This document shows positions 47,697 to 59,085 of a stretch of DNA of 64,000 bases, piece after piece (position 1 is the first letter of the stretch; each line of letters begins with the position of its first letter). Under the pieces are notes generated by a model. That model ran no database searches. It was not told where the DNA came from and saw nothing but the letters and a program-made list of their open reading frames with translations. The stretch spans positions 34,842,055-34,906,054 of the forward strand of contig NC_057762.1 in the NCBI RefSeq assembly GCF_010389155.1. Direction: 5' to 3'. This DNA is from Erigeron canadensis (Eukaryota > Streptophyta > Magnoliopsida > Asterales > Asteraceae). A program made the translations under genes and the position numbers.

Positions 47697-48001
47697 ATCT
47701 TTTATTTATAATCCCTTATAAAGAGGATTGAGTTTAAGAAATTAAGCATAAATTTTGTTCCCAAAATACCCCCACTTTATTTTTAAAGTTTCAAACTTAC
47801 CCTTTCACACAAAAAAAAAACTCACACATCCTAGAAATACATATCTACACAAACAAAAAACCCACCGGTATCTTTCTTTATTTTTCTGATGTCGCCGGCG
47901 CCGGAATCAAATCCCCACCGGTGTCTTTTTTTTTTGTTTTTCTTTCATATTTCGTATATGATCATCGTAAAGTTGTCGCAACGTGTGGGTACCGGGCTAG
48001 T
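47697..48001 (+). mobile_element. Helitron-like element, non-autonomous
   Basis: The 5' end reads TTATAATCCCTTATAAAGAGG and the 3' end has a GTCGCAACGTGTGGGTACC hairpin-like segment, then GGGCTAG followed by T. Interior CCACCGGT/GCCGGCGCC patches. Same family as 19.2 kb. Confidence 0.6.
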
Positions 48002-48466
48002 TACTTTAATAATAATGATGATAATACATATATATATATATATATAATAGTATCAAATAAGATCCATACTAATCGAACAATAAATTATTAGCTGTCATGG
48101 TATTATAAAGAATAATATTACTTCTCTCTGTTACTACTTTTACTTTATATTATTTTTGCATTATTGCACTGTTATAATAGTGATGGTATCTTCTTTATAC
48201 TAGAGAAATTAAGGAACAAGTATCCTGTAAACCAAGAATTATCTCACTTTAATAAAAAATTATTCTCATAAAATGAAAAGGGATTATTATATAAATAAAT
48301 AAAAATGATTAATACTCCGTACTTATTGTTTTCAAAAAATAATAGATAGAAGTGAAGTACAGAACCATCTTCAATAGGTACCGAGGCGAGACAGTACGTG
48401 TGATTACTTAGTCACCTCGAAGTCTTTGCAGTAGCGGCTTACCAATTTATCGGCTTAATTCCAGCA
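48002..48466. other. intergenic, no gene seen
   Basis: A TA run lies at 48027-48047. No gene. Confidence 0.5.
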
Positions 48467-48810
48467 ATGGAAGCTATAGTACGTCCACGTCAATTTCAAG
48501 AAGCTAAAAGTTTAAAAAGACAAACAAAACATTCTAATACTTTTGGAATGTTCATTACGATAAAAGTACATGATGGTTTGCCAATCTGTAATCGAGATGC
48601 TAGAAAAAGGTTGCGAATTAAACAGATGGGCTGCTGTCAAACAAATTGCGATATCATCTCACCAAAAATATTAGAATTGTTTCACCATACATAGCCCATA
48701 GAGTTTGGGCTTTACACATTCGTCCGTCCCTTATGTGGCTGACCAGCACGCCTACAAGACTATAGCTATGTACATGGCCCAAGCCCAGTAAACCTAACTT
48801 CATAATTGAA
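48467..48810. repeat. dispersed repeat shared with 61.1-61.6 kb
   Basis: Blocks such as CAATCTGTAATCGAGATGCT and CTACAAGACTA recur at 61.1-61.6 kb, where a hAT-like end interrupts them. Also shared is GCCCAAGCC followed by AGTTAACCTAACTT-like sequence. A 75-codon frame over part of it has no known domain. The nature of the repeat is not known. Confidence 0.55.
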
Positions 48811-48849
48811 TTCGTTTTGTTATTACTTTATTACTTGTTCAGTTGTTTA

Positions 48850-49413
48850 CTAGATTTTAGACCCGTGTCCAACACTGGACACGAGACTTACGATATTATT
48901 AATACCAGATCTTCATACAATTAACTATTTAAGTCATAAAAGCCTACAATTTTGAAGATATACGATTTCAAGTATTATAGTTTAAAAGTAGTAATACAAT
49001 AATTACATGAGAAATTTTGATGGATTTGTTTGCCATAGTCACTCCACAAGGCAAATGTTACAATATTTTCTATATTATAAAAATTTTTGAAACCAATTAT
49101 ATTCATAATGTGATATTTAACATGCTTGTGAAAAATTAAAGAAAAATCGAGAGTTGTTATTGGTCGATAAACAAATTAATTAAATGATGAAATATCATAA
49201 AAAATATTCTCAAGTTGATGGGACTAAATATTATAAAAAGTATAAATTAAGTATTTAGGGTTAAAAAATATAAATTACTGATGGAAAACAAAAAAGTGTA
49301 ATAGTGAGACTTTTGCTAGAAATATAATAATGATTATTATGATTATGATGACATAAGCGATAATCAATTTGACGAAATTGAACGATGTAATTGGTCAGTA
49401 AGTCATTAGTTCA
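48850..49413 (-). mobile_element. Helitron, proximal member of a tandem pair
   Basis: Minus-strand 3' end: a perfect 8-bp stem CGTGTCCA/TGGACACG (48864-48871 and 48876-48883) with a 4-base loop, followed after 10 bases by CTAG and T (48850). This is a textbook Helitron terminus. Its 5' end abuts the next element. Confidence 0.65.
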
Positions 49414-49937
49414 ACTGTTTTAGGCTCGTTTCTAATACACGGGGCTTACGATATTATCAATATTAGATGTTTTTTATTATAACTTAAAACATAATATACT
49501 ATTTTGAGTAATAAAAATTGATCGATATATCAACACTTTAAGTTTTATATTAAAATATTTTTTTCAGATATAGTCATCGAAATTGTTCTTAAAATGTTAA
49601 TATATTTACATCAAATTTTATTTATTTTTAATTAATTAATTTTATGTTTATATGATAGAACATACTATTGGATATATGTTAGTTATTATTCAATTGGATA
49701 TATATTAGTTCTTATTTTATTGGATAAATATTAACTATGATTTTATTAGATATATATTAACACTTATTATTTATTTAATATATTAAAATTATTGGGTAAA
49801 AAGTGTAAATTTGTGATGAAAAATAAAAAAAGTGTAAATTAAAGTCAAAATTGAAAACAATGGTCAACTTTAAAAAATCAAGAGTTGTGATTAGTTGATA
49901 CGTTATTAGAGCAACTGTGTTTTAATATAATAAAAGA
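49414..49937 (-). mobile_element. Helitron, distal member of a tandem pair
   Basis: The minus-strand 5' end TCTTTTATTATATTAAAACAC is at 49937. The decayed 3' hairpin (CCCCGTGTATTAGAAACG) sits near 49420-49443. Body sequence (AATCACAACTC, GACTTACGATATTAT-type blocks) is shared with the element at 48850-49413. Confidence 0.55.
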
Positions 49938-50503
49938 TATATGGTGACCTATCGACAGGCTGAGAGCGATATGATTTTACACTTTTAACTTTATGGTCAA
50001 CTTGCTAAAAAGATATCCAAAATAGATATAAGAATATGAATCATTATAAAAGAAGACGTGATCGATCCCCCAAACTTTAATTGGTAAGTGTCTCATACAT
50101 ATACACACAAGCTGCTTTCAGACGAATATTTAATTCATTTATTTGTACCATTATCTAATAATTTATCTACTTTGTTGGATCATTGCATCGTCAACAAATT
50201 AAAAAAAAAAAAAAGGTCCGAGTAAAAAAGTGTCCACAAAATAATTAACCCGCAAAAGTGTTACTAACACTGTGTTAGTTAGTCGGGTATGTGTGATATT
50301 AAGCCGTCTCTTTTAGAAGAAGTGGTCAGGAGGTTTTATATTTTTAGGTTTCTCTTATGTGGAATTGTATGATTTTGAATGTTTGAGAGTCTCTGGAGGT
50401 TGAATTCAATGAATTTTGCTGAGTAGCCGTTTCATTAAAGTCTGGAAGTGGTTGCGCGTTTGCAATTTAAAAAAAAAATGAAACTAGCAGATATTTAACT
50501 ATA
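49938..50503. other. intergenic, no gene seen
   Basis: No recognisable content. Confidence 0.45.
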
Positions 50504-50680
50504 GGAAAATGATAAATCTTTATAAAAGTTGGTCTAAAAATCTTTTTAAAACCACAAGATTATGACACATGTATTACACTAAATTTCTTTTATAATTTTA
50601 TTTCTTAATTTTTATATGTGTCGTCATCTTATGGCTAGAAAGATTATTAGACTATTCTTTTAGGGAAAATACCATTTCCC
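50504..50680. mobile_element. MITE with 9-bp TSD
   Basis: The ends GGAAAATGATAAATC and ACCATTTCCC are inverted. The flanks ttaactata (50495-50503) and ttaattata (50681-50689) differ by one base. It encodes nothing and is related to 50694-50852 and 58645-58775. Confidence 0.6.
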
Positions 50681-50693
50681 TTAATTATAACAA

Positions 50694-50852
50694 GGGAAAT
50701 GATTGATCCTCTGATCCTAAAACTATAAAATTGTGACATGCGAATTCTATTAATTATCTTTCCGAATCTTATTCCTTAATTTTGACACTTGTCTTCATCT
50801 TATGATTAAGATGATTTTTAGGCTATTTAGTTAGGATGATTAATCATTTTCC
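50694..50852. mobile_element. MITE with 9-bp TSD, 13 bp from its neighbour
   Basis: The ends GGGAAATGATTGATC and TTAATCATTTTCC are inverted. The flanks ttataacaa (50685-50693) and ttatgacaa (50853-50861) differ by one base. Its left duplication overlaps the right duplication of the MITE at 50504-50680. Confidence 0.62.
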
Positions 50853-50861
50853 TTATGACAA

Positions 50862-52071
50862 ACGCAGTAGCGACCCTGAGAATTCAAGTGTCCAGGTCGA
50901 GTCGGAGAAAAATATGCCCTTAGCTCTAGATAATTCCAATATATAAGCAATTTATTTTAATAAGTGATACTTTTTAATAATAATAAAATCATAGTATTTG
51001 TAATTCAGTTATGAATGAGTTATTGAAATTAAATATATCTGTATATATATAACACATTATAAATATACATATCCAATATATGTAGGAAAATTTTAATTAT
51101 ACAGATGCAATATATGTAGGAAAATTTTAACACTTTTGTGTCCCCTTCAAATAGGTGCCCTGTACGAAGGTCGGGTTTACCCATCCTTCGGGCCTCCCTG
51201 GACAAACGTGAGTAAAGAAGTATTGGGAGGGGTATCAAATCAAAGAACTTGATGGCTAAAGACAAGATGGAGAAGAAGCCATTGGAGGGGACTACTTAAC
51301 ACTTATGTATATTGCCAAATGACAATGTTTTGGTTGTTAAACGACAATTTTTCTTTGACAAATGTAATTGTAGGAAATGATGAGTAGATTGACCTTTTTA
51401 ATTACTCTTATAGGGTGAAATGACAATCAACGACTTTGTTGGAATCGACAACTTATGGGCTATGGCTATCATAGAATCGTACGATATAAAACTTTTTACT
51501 CTTAAAGGGATGAAACGACAATCAACTTTGTAGAAGACGACAAGTTATAGTTATTGTATTAATTAAATAGTTTTAGAAATGGAAATTTTTGCTTTGCTCG
51601 CTCCTAACATGATACAGTTTACGAAATACTGTCTCGTCATATCGAAATACTCCTCTAATTATTTCTAACTTTTGGTTATGTGGAATAATTTGTTTACAAT
51701 GGTATAGTAAGCAAGTATTATGATCGCTAATGAGCAACAAAAGCATTTTGAATTGAATAGGCCTCCTTGGTTTGCTTATTAGTGTCTCATTGATTACTTC
51801 TGTTCACCAACAAAATTTTATGAGGATGCATGTGGCTCTTATTTATATAAAAGTAGATTATGTATGTGTGTTGATCATATAAAGTGATAAGGTTCATTGG
51901 CGTGTTCTAAGTAAGAAAAAGTAAGATACATAAAACAAAACAAATACATACAGTACAAGCACAATTACAACATATATTATTATTCCAAATTGATAAAGAT
52001 GTTTTATCAACAAGTTGTAGTTCACCCAACAAAGATAAACCAAAAAAACACCCTAGTTAATTATTATATAA
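50862..52071. other. intergenic, no gene seen
   Basis: A CAGTAGCGACCC start near 50865 looks like a hAT-type left end without a matching right end. A duplicated AATATATGTAGGAAAATTTTA block sits near 51074-51130. No gene. Confidence 0.4.
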
Positions 52072-53625
52072 TTACACTGCGATATCACAACGGATATGCC
52101 TTAAGAGCACTGGAACCACGACATCTGGTGAGCTCAACTGTGGGAGGTGACCGTCGGTTGACATGACCTCGACGATGGACTGACCACCAAGATTTTGATG
52201 CAAGTATTCGGAGACCACCACGGGAACCGCTAGATCTTTCATGCTTTGGATTATGTGACATGGAACTACAACGTGGCGCAATAGATGTCGCATATCACTT
52301 TGGAAAATAGTTTGTGCAACACTTAAGGCTATGTCTGGTCTCATGTTGAAAAGTGTCCGGCTGAATTCTTGAACCGCGACTGATTCCATGTCACCACCAA
52401 CGGCTAATGGAGCGAAATGAGAACACCATGCCTTGAAATTTGACTCCAACGCTTGAAATAGTTGGTCTAGATCTTCTTGTTCGAATCCTCCAAAGTAATC
52501 CACATCGTTCAAATACCTATTAGCATACAATAATACAAAATTAGTATTTATTAGTATTCGACTTCGGATGAATCAGTTGATATGATCTTAACTAGAGTGA
52601 ACGTGTTCAAGGAAAATGGTTATTATAGGTACTATTTTTGGAAATACTGTAATAAAATTGTCATGATCGAATGACAAGGTTCGATAAGAAAAGTTATTAA
52701 CGTGGAAAGTGTAGAAATACGATGTGCATATTTCACTTTTCTTAAACCTTGATTTAAAAAAAAAATTAGGACAGCCAAATACAATACAAGAGCGAGTACG
52801 ATAAAAAGAAAAGGTAACGTTACCTATAGCAATAATAACTTAATAACTTTGGTGTGAGATCGATATTCGAAACAAAAGATAATTGAAAAAGTAATATATT
52901 GTACCAAATATGAGAATCTAATACTTTTATATTCTTATTCTTACCCCACCAACCCAATAGTCGACATAATTCCACTTAATTACCAAATTAAGCAAGACAC
53001 TTTGTGTTAAAGGGTAATTAAACAACTAATTACAGTTCCAAACAGAAACCTTTTGTCAACCTGGGCTAACCTAATCCCTACGTAATCACTACTCTCATCA
53101 TTAAATTAACCGGCCTTTAAATAAAAGTCAACTGATCACTCTCACAAACTTAATCAACAATCATAAATAACCATCCATCCATAGTAGATACATATATATA
53201 GAATTATTATATTATCTAGATACATATATTGATATTGATGATATAGTATTTACTAACCTTGGAGAAGCGGAAATCATCAAGATTTTGGAAAACAAATCAG
53301 GCCTAGTAATAGAAGCAACGGCGCCAATCATAGCCGACACGGAATGACCAACAAATATACATGAAGAAACTTGAAGCTCCTCCAAAATGCCAATAACATC
53401 ATATGCAAAGCCTTCAAGTGTTGCATATCTTTCAAAGTTGAAGTAATCAGGGTTAGTAGTACCTGCCCCCATGTTATCATAAACAATTACCTTGTAATCT
53501 TCAACTAGATGAGGTACTAAATGTTTCCATACAGATTGGTCCGTACCAAACCCATGTGCCAATACGATTGTTTGGTCACCTGATCCTAGTATTTTCACAT
53601 TGTGAGCTTGTTCTACAACACCCAT
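52072..53625 (-). CDS. KAI2: KAI2-type alpha/beta hydrolase (karrikin receptor), 2 exons, 270 aa
   Basis: Exons 53258-53625 and 52072-52516 (minus) join at SASPR-YLND to exactly 270 residues, the usual KAI2 length. The catalytic triad is complete: S95 in GHSVS, D217 in KDLAVP and H246 in DGHLPQ. The HGFGTDQ oxyanion segment is present at 24-30. KAI2 binds karrikins and an unknown plant signal, then recruits MAX2 and SMAX1-type repressors for degradation, affecting germination and seedling light responses. Pocket residues F26, V96, Y124, L142, W153, F157, F174, I193, F194 and A219 look like conserved KAI2 forms rather than the strongly changed ones of parasitic plants. Some surface positions ([16 protein letters not shown]) are less usual. 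It acts in nucleus and cytoplasm. Distinction from D14 rests on overall match. Confidence 0.94.
52517..53257 (-). other. KAI2 intron
   Basis: 741-base GT-AG intron at the conserved KAI2 position. No element recognised inside. Confidence 0.7.
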
Positions 53626-53676
53626 ACTTGTCTATGTTTTTATTTTTTTGTGGTATGTGTACAAAGGTGTGAAAGA

Positions 53677-53688
53677 TTTTTTTATATT
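53677..53688 (-). promoter_or_regulatory. possible TATA box of KAI2
   Basis: Minus-strand CAATATAAAAAA lies about 55 bases before the ATG at 53625. That is a short but possible leader. Confidence 0.4.
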
Positions 53689-54279
53689 GTGGAATCAAAT
53701 TAAAGTGGTGGACTGATCACCACATGTATGGGGTTTGATTTTTTTTTTTTTTATAATATGATTTTTTTGTGAGTTTGAGGAGAAGAATCTTTTATTTTCA
53801 AGAGTTGGATGATTGTGAGCATGGATACACGGGGGTTCATGTGGAGTTTGTTTGATCTGACGGGTGATATTGATTTGGTCAAGTGGGTGAGTTAATGGGA
53901 TTGCTAACTACCACGTAACGAATAGGACAGGTTGGGACTTGGGTGTCTTGTTGTGGTGATCATCAAAAATATACTTTATTTTTTGTGTTTTTTTTTTGTT
54001 TAGTTTGTTTTCAATAGTCATTTTCATACTTAAATGTTTACCAGCGAAGAATCAATGCAACTTGCAAATTCATCACTTCATGTCTTTATATTAGTTTTTT
54101 GTTTTGTTTTGTTTTTTTTTTTTTAATAGGTTTAGCTTATTAGCTTTGATTTTCTTTATAGATCGATACAATTGTAAGATTAAATATTTGGTCATTCTTA
54201 ATCAATTAAACATGTCTCAATCAATTTGTTTACATTTGCGAATCTAAACACTTCATAATTGTTCTTAAACAGTATGTTT
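53689..54279. other. KAI2 upstream region
   Basis: No gene. Long T runs at 53740 and 54105-54125. Confidence 0.45.
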
Positions 54280-54412
54280 ATGAGAAATGATAATCGTATC
54301 ACATTTTTTTATTAATCTACCATTACCGTGTATCATATATTTGTACTGTCTGCTATATTATTTATACAGTATGGTATACTAATAAAATTAAGTGGTACAA
54401 ATATGTGTTGCC
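54280..54412. mobile_element. decayed MITE, relative of 58645-58775
   Basis: It begins GAGAAATGATAATCGTATCAC, matching one end of the 58.6-kb MITE, and follows it through a TACCGTGTA.../TACAGTATGGTA core. The far end is decayed and no duplication is clear. Confidence 0.45.
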
Positions 54413-54670
54413 TACGTTTATGATCATATGTAGCATATTAATGACAAGGCCTAGGTGCAAATGTAATATTCTTCCAACAGATTATTAGGGTGATGGTATC
54501 ACCATCACTCACCACTCACTTTCAACCAATCAGATTATGTCACCTCAAATCCACCACTCACTCAATTTTGTTGGCATTGCAACCACTTACTCACCACTCA
54601 TTACAAATTTATTTTTATTTTAAAATTAAAATTTCATCAAACATAAACCATTATATAAACATAACTAAAA

Positions 54671-56228
54671 GAGTGATCGACACAAATCGTCCCTGTGGTT
54701 TGTCTAAATAGTCAGGTTTCATCCTTTAACTTTCAAAACCTCAGAGACAATCCTTTATAAGAAGGTAATGTTCACATTTCATCCTTTACTTTAACAGACG
54801 TTATCCCGAGTCCGTTAAGCCCTCACGTGTAAACCACGTGAGGGTATTTTTGTATTTTGCCAGCCTTAAAGGACCAAATGTGATATTATTTTTTATTATT
54901 AATTATGAATATAAAATATTATCAATAACTCTTCATTCTTGGCTCTCTCAACAGTCAATGCAGCCATCACCAGAAAAACATATTTTGTAAGATTATAGAA
55001 CAAAACCAACCATCAATAGACAAAAATATATATATATATATATATATATCAACTCATTGGTCCATTTTATATCAACAACCCTTTATAACATATATATGGT
55101 TTAATGTGTAAATTGAAAGAATGGAGGCAAACCATCACCACCGCCTTAATTATAAAATCAATATAATGGGAGCAGCGCGTCGCCAACAACAATTACTATC
55201 GTCGTCGACAACCCATCACCACCATCTGTCACTCTTCATCCGCCGCTAATCAACCTTCTCAACCTACTAAATTTACTAGGTAACGGTAACTATTTAGATC
55301 TAGATCATCACTGTCGGACTTCACGGAAACCGAACCCATCACCACCGCCTGTTACTTGTTTTTGACGGACTCTAATAGAGGAAGATCTGAGCGAGTGACT
55401 TTGGGGGGTTTTATTTTTACTTGTCTACCAAACGTCGTGCTTAATCTCGTTTTACGATTTTTGCGGTGAGGTATTTTAGGTTATTGTTCTCCGGTGAGTT
55501 TTTATTGTATCCAAATTTGAAACATCGCAAAGAAGACGATTATGGAGTCCCGTTTAATCTTTTTTATATTTCTTTAAATCCATTTGAAACATGTAAATGG
55601 GTGGATGGAGATGCATCTAAATTTATGCATAAATGGATTCACCAAAAATCTTCGTTCATGATAAATTCTAAAATGATTGATGCACCAAAATCATCCACGT
55701 GTGAAGATAAAAAGAATACTATTTCAAGAAGTAAAAAATATTATTGATTGTCTTCAATAGGCTTTTTCTTTTGTTCATGAATACCCTTTCAATTTATCTG
55801 TAAATCTAAAAAGACTTCATATAATAGTACTGTTGGATGGAAAAAGCATGGCTGCGATTTGTGATTGGGGGAGAAATGGAGAAATTTGGTGGTGGTCGGA
55901 AAATTGATGGTGATGAAGGTGTTAGGTGGTCGTTGGAGTGGTTATATATGTATACTCGTATTATATATACATACATATGTATGTATTAATAATTAATTAT
56001 TAAAGAAAAAGAGAGAAAAGACTAAGTCAACTGGCTGGCAAAATACAAAAATACTCTCACGTGGTTTACATGTGAGGGGCTTAACAGACTCGGGATAACG
56101 TCTGTTAAAGTAAAGGATGAAATGTGAACATTATCTGCTTATAAAGGATTGTCTCTGAGGTTTTGAAAGTTAAAGGATGAAACCTGACTATTTGGACAAA
56201 CCACAAGGACGATTTGTGTCAATCACTC
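54671..56228. mobile_element. Mutator-like element with ~195-bp TIRs and 9-bp TSD (1558 bp)
   Basis: The left (54671-54865) and right (56035-56228) ends are long inverted repeats beginning GAGTGATCGACACAAATCG. They carry the shared blocks CCACGTGAGGGTATTTTTG and TTTTGCCAG. Perfect 9-bp duplications taactaaaa flank it (54662-54670 and 56229-56237). No transposase is present, so it is non-autonomous. The interior (54866-56034) has a coding-like region with a 93-codon frame at 55466-55747 and CCATCACCACC patches. I do not recognise the interior protein. It could be captured host sequence (Pack-MULE). Confidence 0.85.
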
Positions 56229-56853
56229 TAACTAAAAACATAAAAACTAGAATAAAACTAAAACACATACAAATATTTAAAAAATTAATAAAAAAACAAC
56301 ATATAAATAAATCTACTTGTACATTTTTGTATCGCCGCAAAACTCTTTTTCATCCTACCATCGTAACCTTACTAAAAATACTTGTACCGCGACTCAAGAT
56401 CATGAACAATCTTTAGAAATAAACGTTTAGGAATACGATACCTATCCTCGAAAAACTCATGATTGAATTTCGGTTCATCGGAAAAGTAGTCGCGAAACAA
56501 TCTTTCTCCAGCTTCCCAACGGTTGCGGTTAACAATCTTTCTAGTAAAACCGTAGATCCAAATCGTTTAGCCATTTGTGAAAATGAGTTTGTTTGATGTT
56601 TGATGGATGTGTTGATGTGTGTATTTGTTTGATATGTGTGTGTGTGATTTAAAATGGAAGAAGGTGATGGTATTTAAAGAAGAAAAAAAAAAAAGCAAAA
56701 TAGTCAAACTAGTTGTTACCCCCTCCAACGGTCACAAGCACTCACCTTCCACACGAGTGGAACTTCCACCCAAAATCCACCACTCGTGGGTGGAAAACTG
56801 TCGGTGGCGGTGTTCCACGGGTGGTCGGAGCTTTCACGCTTGTTCCACATAGG

Positions 56854-57402
56854 CAGGGACGGCTCCACAATGGGGGTAGTGTGGGCAACTGCCCCCATTC
56901 CAATTTTGGTACAATGTAATTTTTTATAAGTATATTTATAGTTTTATTCCTAAATAATACTCGTAACAATAAACAGAAAATACATTATACATACAAATGT
57001 CACCATCGTTGTCATAAGCCTCTTCTTTGGAAATATGTTACTTATGTTGGGAGCATTAGTTTTGAGATAAAATCTTCTATTGGTAAAGTAAAAATCTTCA
57101 GTTATTTTGATTTTTAACGAAGTTGAAAAAGAGAAGTTGAAGAAAGTGTTTTATTTGTTTGGGTAATTGTATCAAAATTTATCACATGCTCTAAAATTGC
57201 AAAGAACAATGTTCAAGTTAAAGAGTGATGTTCTCATAACTGACACCCAGACGAAATTATTTTAAGGGTCCATTTTTTCTAAATTTTCTATTGAGAGTTA
57301 ATTTTTGTTTAAAATTTTTTTCCCCTCAAAGATGACTCTAATAAATATAATAAGAGACTTTTAAATTTGCCCCTCACAAAAAAAATTATGGCTCCGTCCC
57401 TG
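56854..57402. mobile_element. hAT-like element (549 bp)
   Basis: The ends CAGGGACGGCTCCACAATGG and TTATGGCTCCGTCCCTG are inverted repeats. The flanking 8-mers match at only about 5 of 8 positions, so the superfamily call rests on the CAGGGACGG end. It lies near the right end of the Harbinger remnant. Confidence 0.5.
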
Positions 57403-57427
57403 CATACGGGCGTTGCCATCACCCTTA

Positions 57428-58160
57428 GTATCTTAATTTTTGGAGTGAATTCCCAAGCTATGCCATTTTTTAATGTGATCAAAAATTCTATATATGCTTC
57501 TTTAAAACTTGTACTCCAAAATTGTAATGTTGACTCAAAAAATATATTAAAAGGTAACATGATTTATTCTATTCAAACAAAAGAAAGAAAAAGGAAATAT
57601 AGTTACGTCAATAGTTATGATTTTAAATTACTAGCAAAAAATTATCTTATGTTGTTCTGTTTTTCTAATCGACTGACCAAACAGTTATATTATAAATCAA
57701 AATAAAAAGCATACATAATATAAACATCTGAATTGGATATGTTTTATTATAAACATCCATATCTTCACATCTTAAACTCCATCTAAGTAATCTCACATGA
57801 GAATAATTTCCTTTTTTTTTTAAAGCTAATCAAAGTCAAGCACGTACAACAAGTTAATACTCCTTATTTTCTATCAATAATGAATTTTCTAAGTTATGGG
57901 ATACAAGATTTTAAGTTCATTGTCTCGTGTTGGCTAAGAAATAAGGAGTCAAAGTCATTCATAAATCCGTATATGAACTCGACTCAGGAGTCAAACGGGT
58001 CTAACAATTGTGATCCTTCATTAGTTCCATGTCTTGGGAAAACCTACCCGCCCGAAGGCTAAGTAGTGGTAAAACCCGGTTGCCTTTGACTGAACCGGTG
58101 GCCGAAGGCCCGACGGTCTTCCTTCATTAACCTTGTAATCCACATGTCTTTGGCAATGTA
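57428..58160. other. intergenic, no gene seen
   Basis: Several short frames have no family features. No repeat ends recognised. Confidence 0.4.
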
Positions 58161-58380
58161 AGTATTTATTTACCTTGATATCTTTATTTACTTTTTCTTA
58201 GGCCCAGTTAGCCCATTAAATTAGTCCAGATCCATATCACATATTCACATACCATCTATACATTTTCATACATGTATATGTAAACAAATATATATTTATT
58301 TATATGTATATCAATCCCATGTAGGTATTTGCAACGTCCTTTACAAGAGAACACCTGAGACACTTTCTGGTTCGTTTTTT
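58161..58380. repeat. direct repeat, copy 1 (partner 59321-59510)
   Basis: It shares in order AGTATTTATTTAC, GCCCAGTTAGCC, CATATCACA, CATACATGTA, CCTTTACAAGA and TTTCTGGTTCG with 59321-59510. It is probably a piece of the same LTR-type sequence as the other copy. Confidence 0.6.
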
Positions 58381-58644
58381 TTATATATATGTATATATAG
58401 GGAAAAGAGAATATAAGACTGCCCAACACCTAAATTTAGGTGTGGAACCCGTCACATACCAATATTTTATTATTTCTTGTTTAATGAATATATATGTCTG
58501 ACAGCCTTATATTACCATTCCTTATATATATATATATATATAAATATCTTTAATCTTTAATATTAGTGGTTATTGTTTATTCATTAGTGGTTCATATATA
58601 TTGTTAGTATACCATGATAAAGAAAAGCAATATGATTTTTGTTA

Positions 58645-58775
58645 GGGAAGTGATATTCGTACCACAGAAATTGATTAATTTACCACTGTGATGCATTACA
58701 TATTTGTACGGTATGTTATAAAATATGTACAGTGTGGTAAATGCATCAAAAAATGTGATACGATTATCATTTCCC
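58645..58775. mobile_element. 131-bp MITE with perfect 9-bp TSD
   Basis: The ends GGGAAGTGATATTCGTACC and TGATACGATTATCATTTCCC are inverted. The flanks tttttgtta (58636-58644 and 58776-58784) are identical. Short length and 9-bp duplication fit a Mutator-type MITE. Relatives lie at 50.5, 50.7 and 54.3 kb. Confidence 0.75.
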
Positions 58776-58965
58776 TTTTTGTTATGTGAATACCAATAAA
58801 GAGTTTCAGTTTCCATTCAATTTTCAAAACCGAAAAATGATTTTGAATCCAAACCGTAATTATTAGTTTCTTGAGACTACCCTTGTATTTTTAAGTTTTT
58901 TATTAAAAAAATGAAAGGATAGATTTGATTGAAGTATCATTCACTAAACCTTATTCATCATAATA

Positions 58966-59085
58966 GTTAATTACATTCTTGAGTTTAAATGAAAGGAAAG
59001 GAAAATAAAGAAAATAGTAGAAAACGTTAATTACATTCTTGAGTTTAAATGAAAGGAAAAGAAAAGAAAAAAAAAAAATTTCACA
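58966..59085. repeat. 60-bp tandem duplication
   Basis: The block starting GTTAATTACATTCTTGAG at 58966 recurs at 59026. The following A/G-rich segments diverge slightly. Confidence 0.7.

Larger units (their letters stand above)
54489..57424 (-). mobile_element. PIF/Harbinger-type transposon remnant, carrying two later insertions
   Basis: The outer ends GGGTGATGGTATCACC (left) and TTGCCATCACCC (right) are inverted and flanked by TTA on both sides (54486-54488 and 57425-57427), as in PIF/Harbinger. On the minus strand at about 56560-56340 it encodes part of a plant Harbinger/ALP1-like transposase N-terminal region (RDYFSDEPKFN, then EFFEDRYRIPKRLFLKIV, DLESRYKYF), broken by stops. The rest of the transposase is missing. 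A Mutator-like element (54671-56228) and a hAT-like element (56854-57402) lie inside it. Confidence 0.7.
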
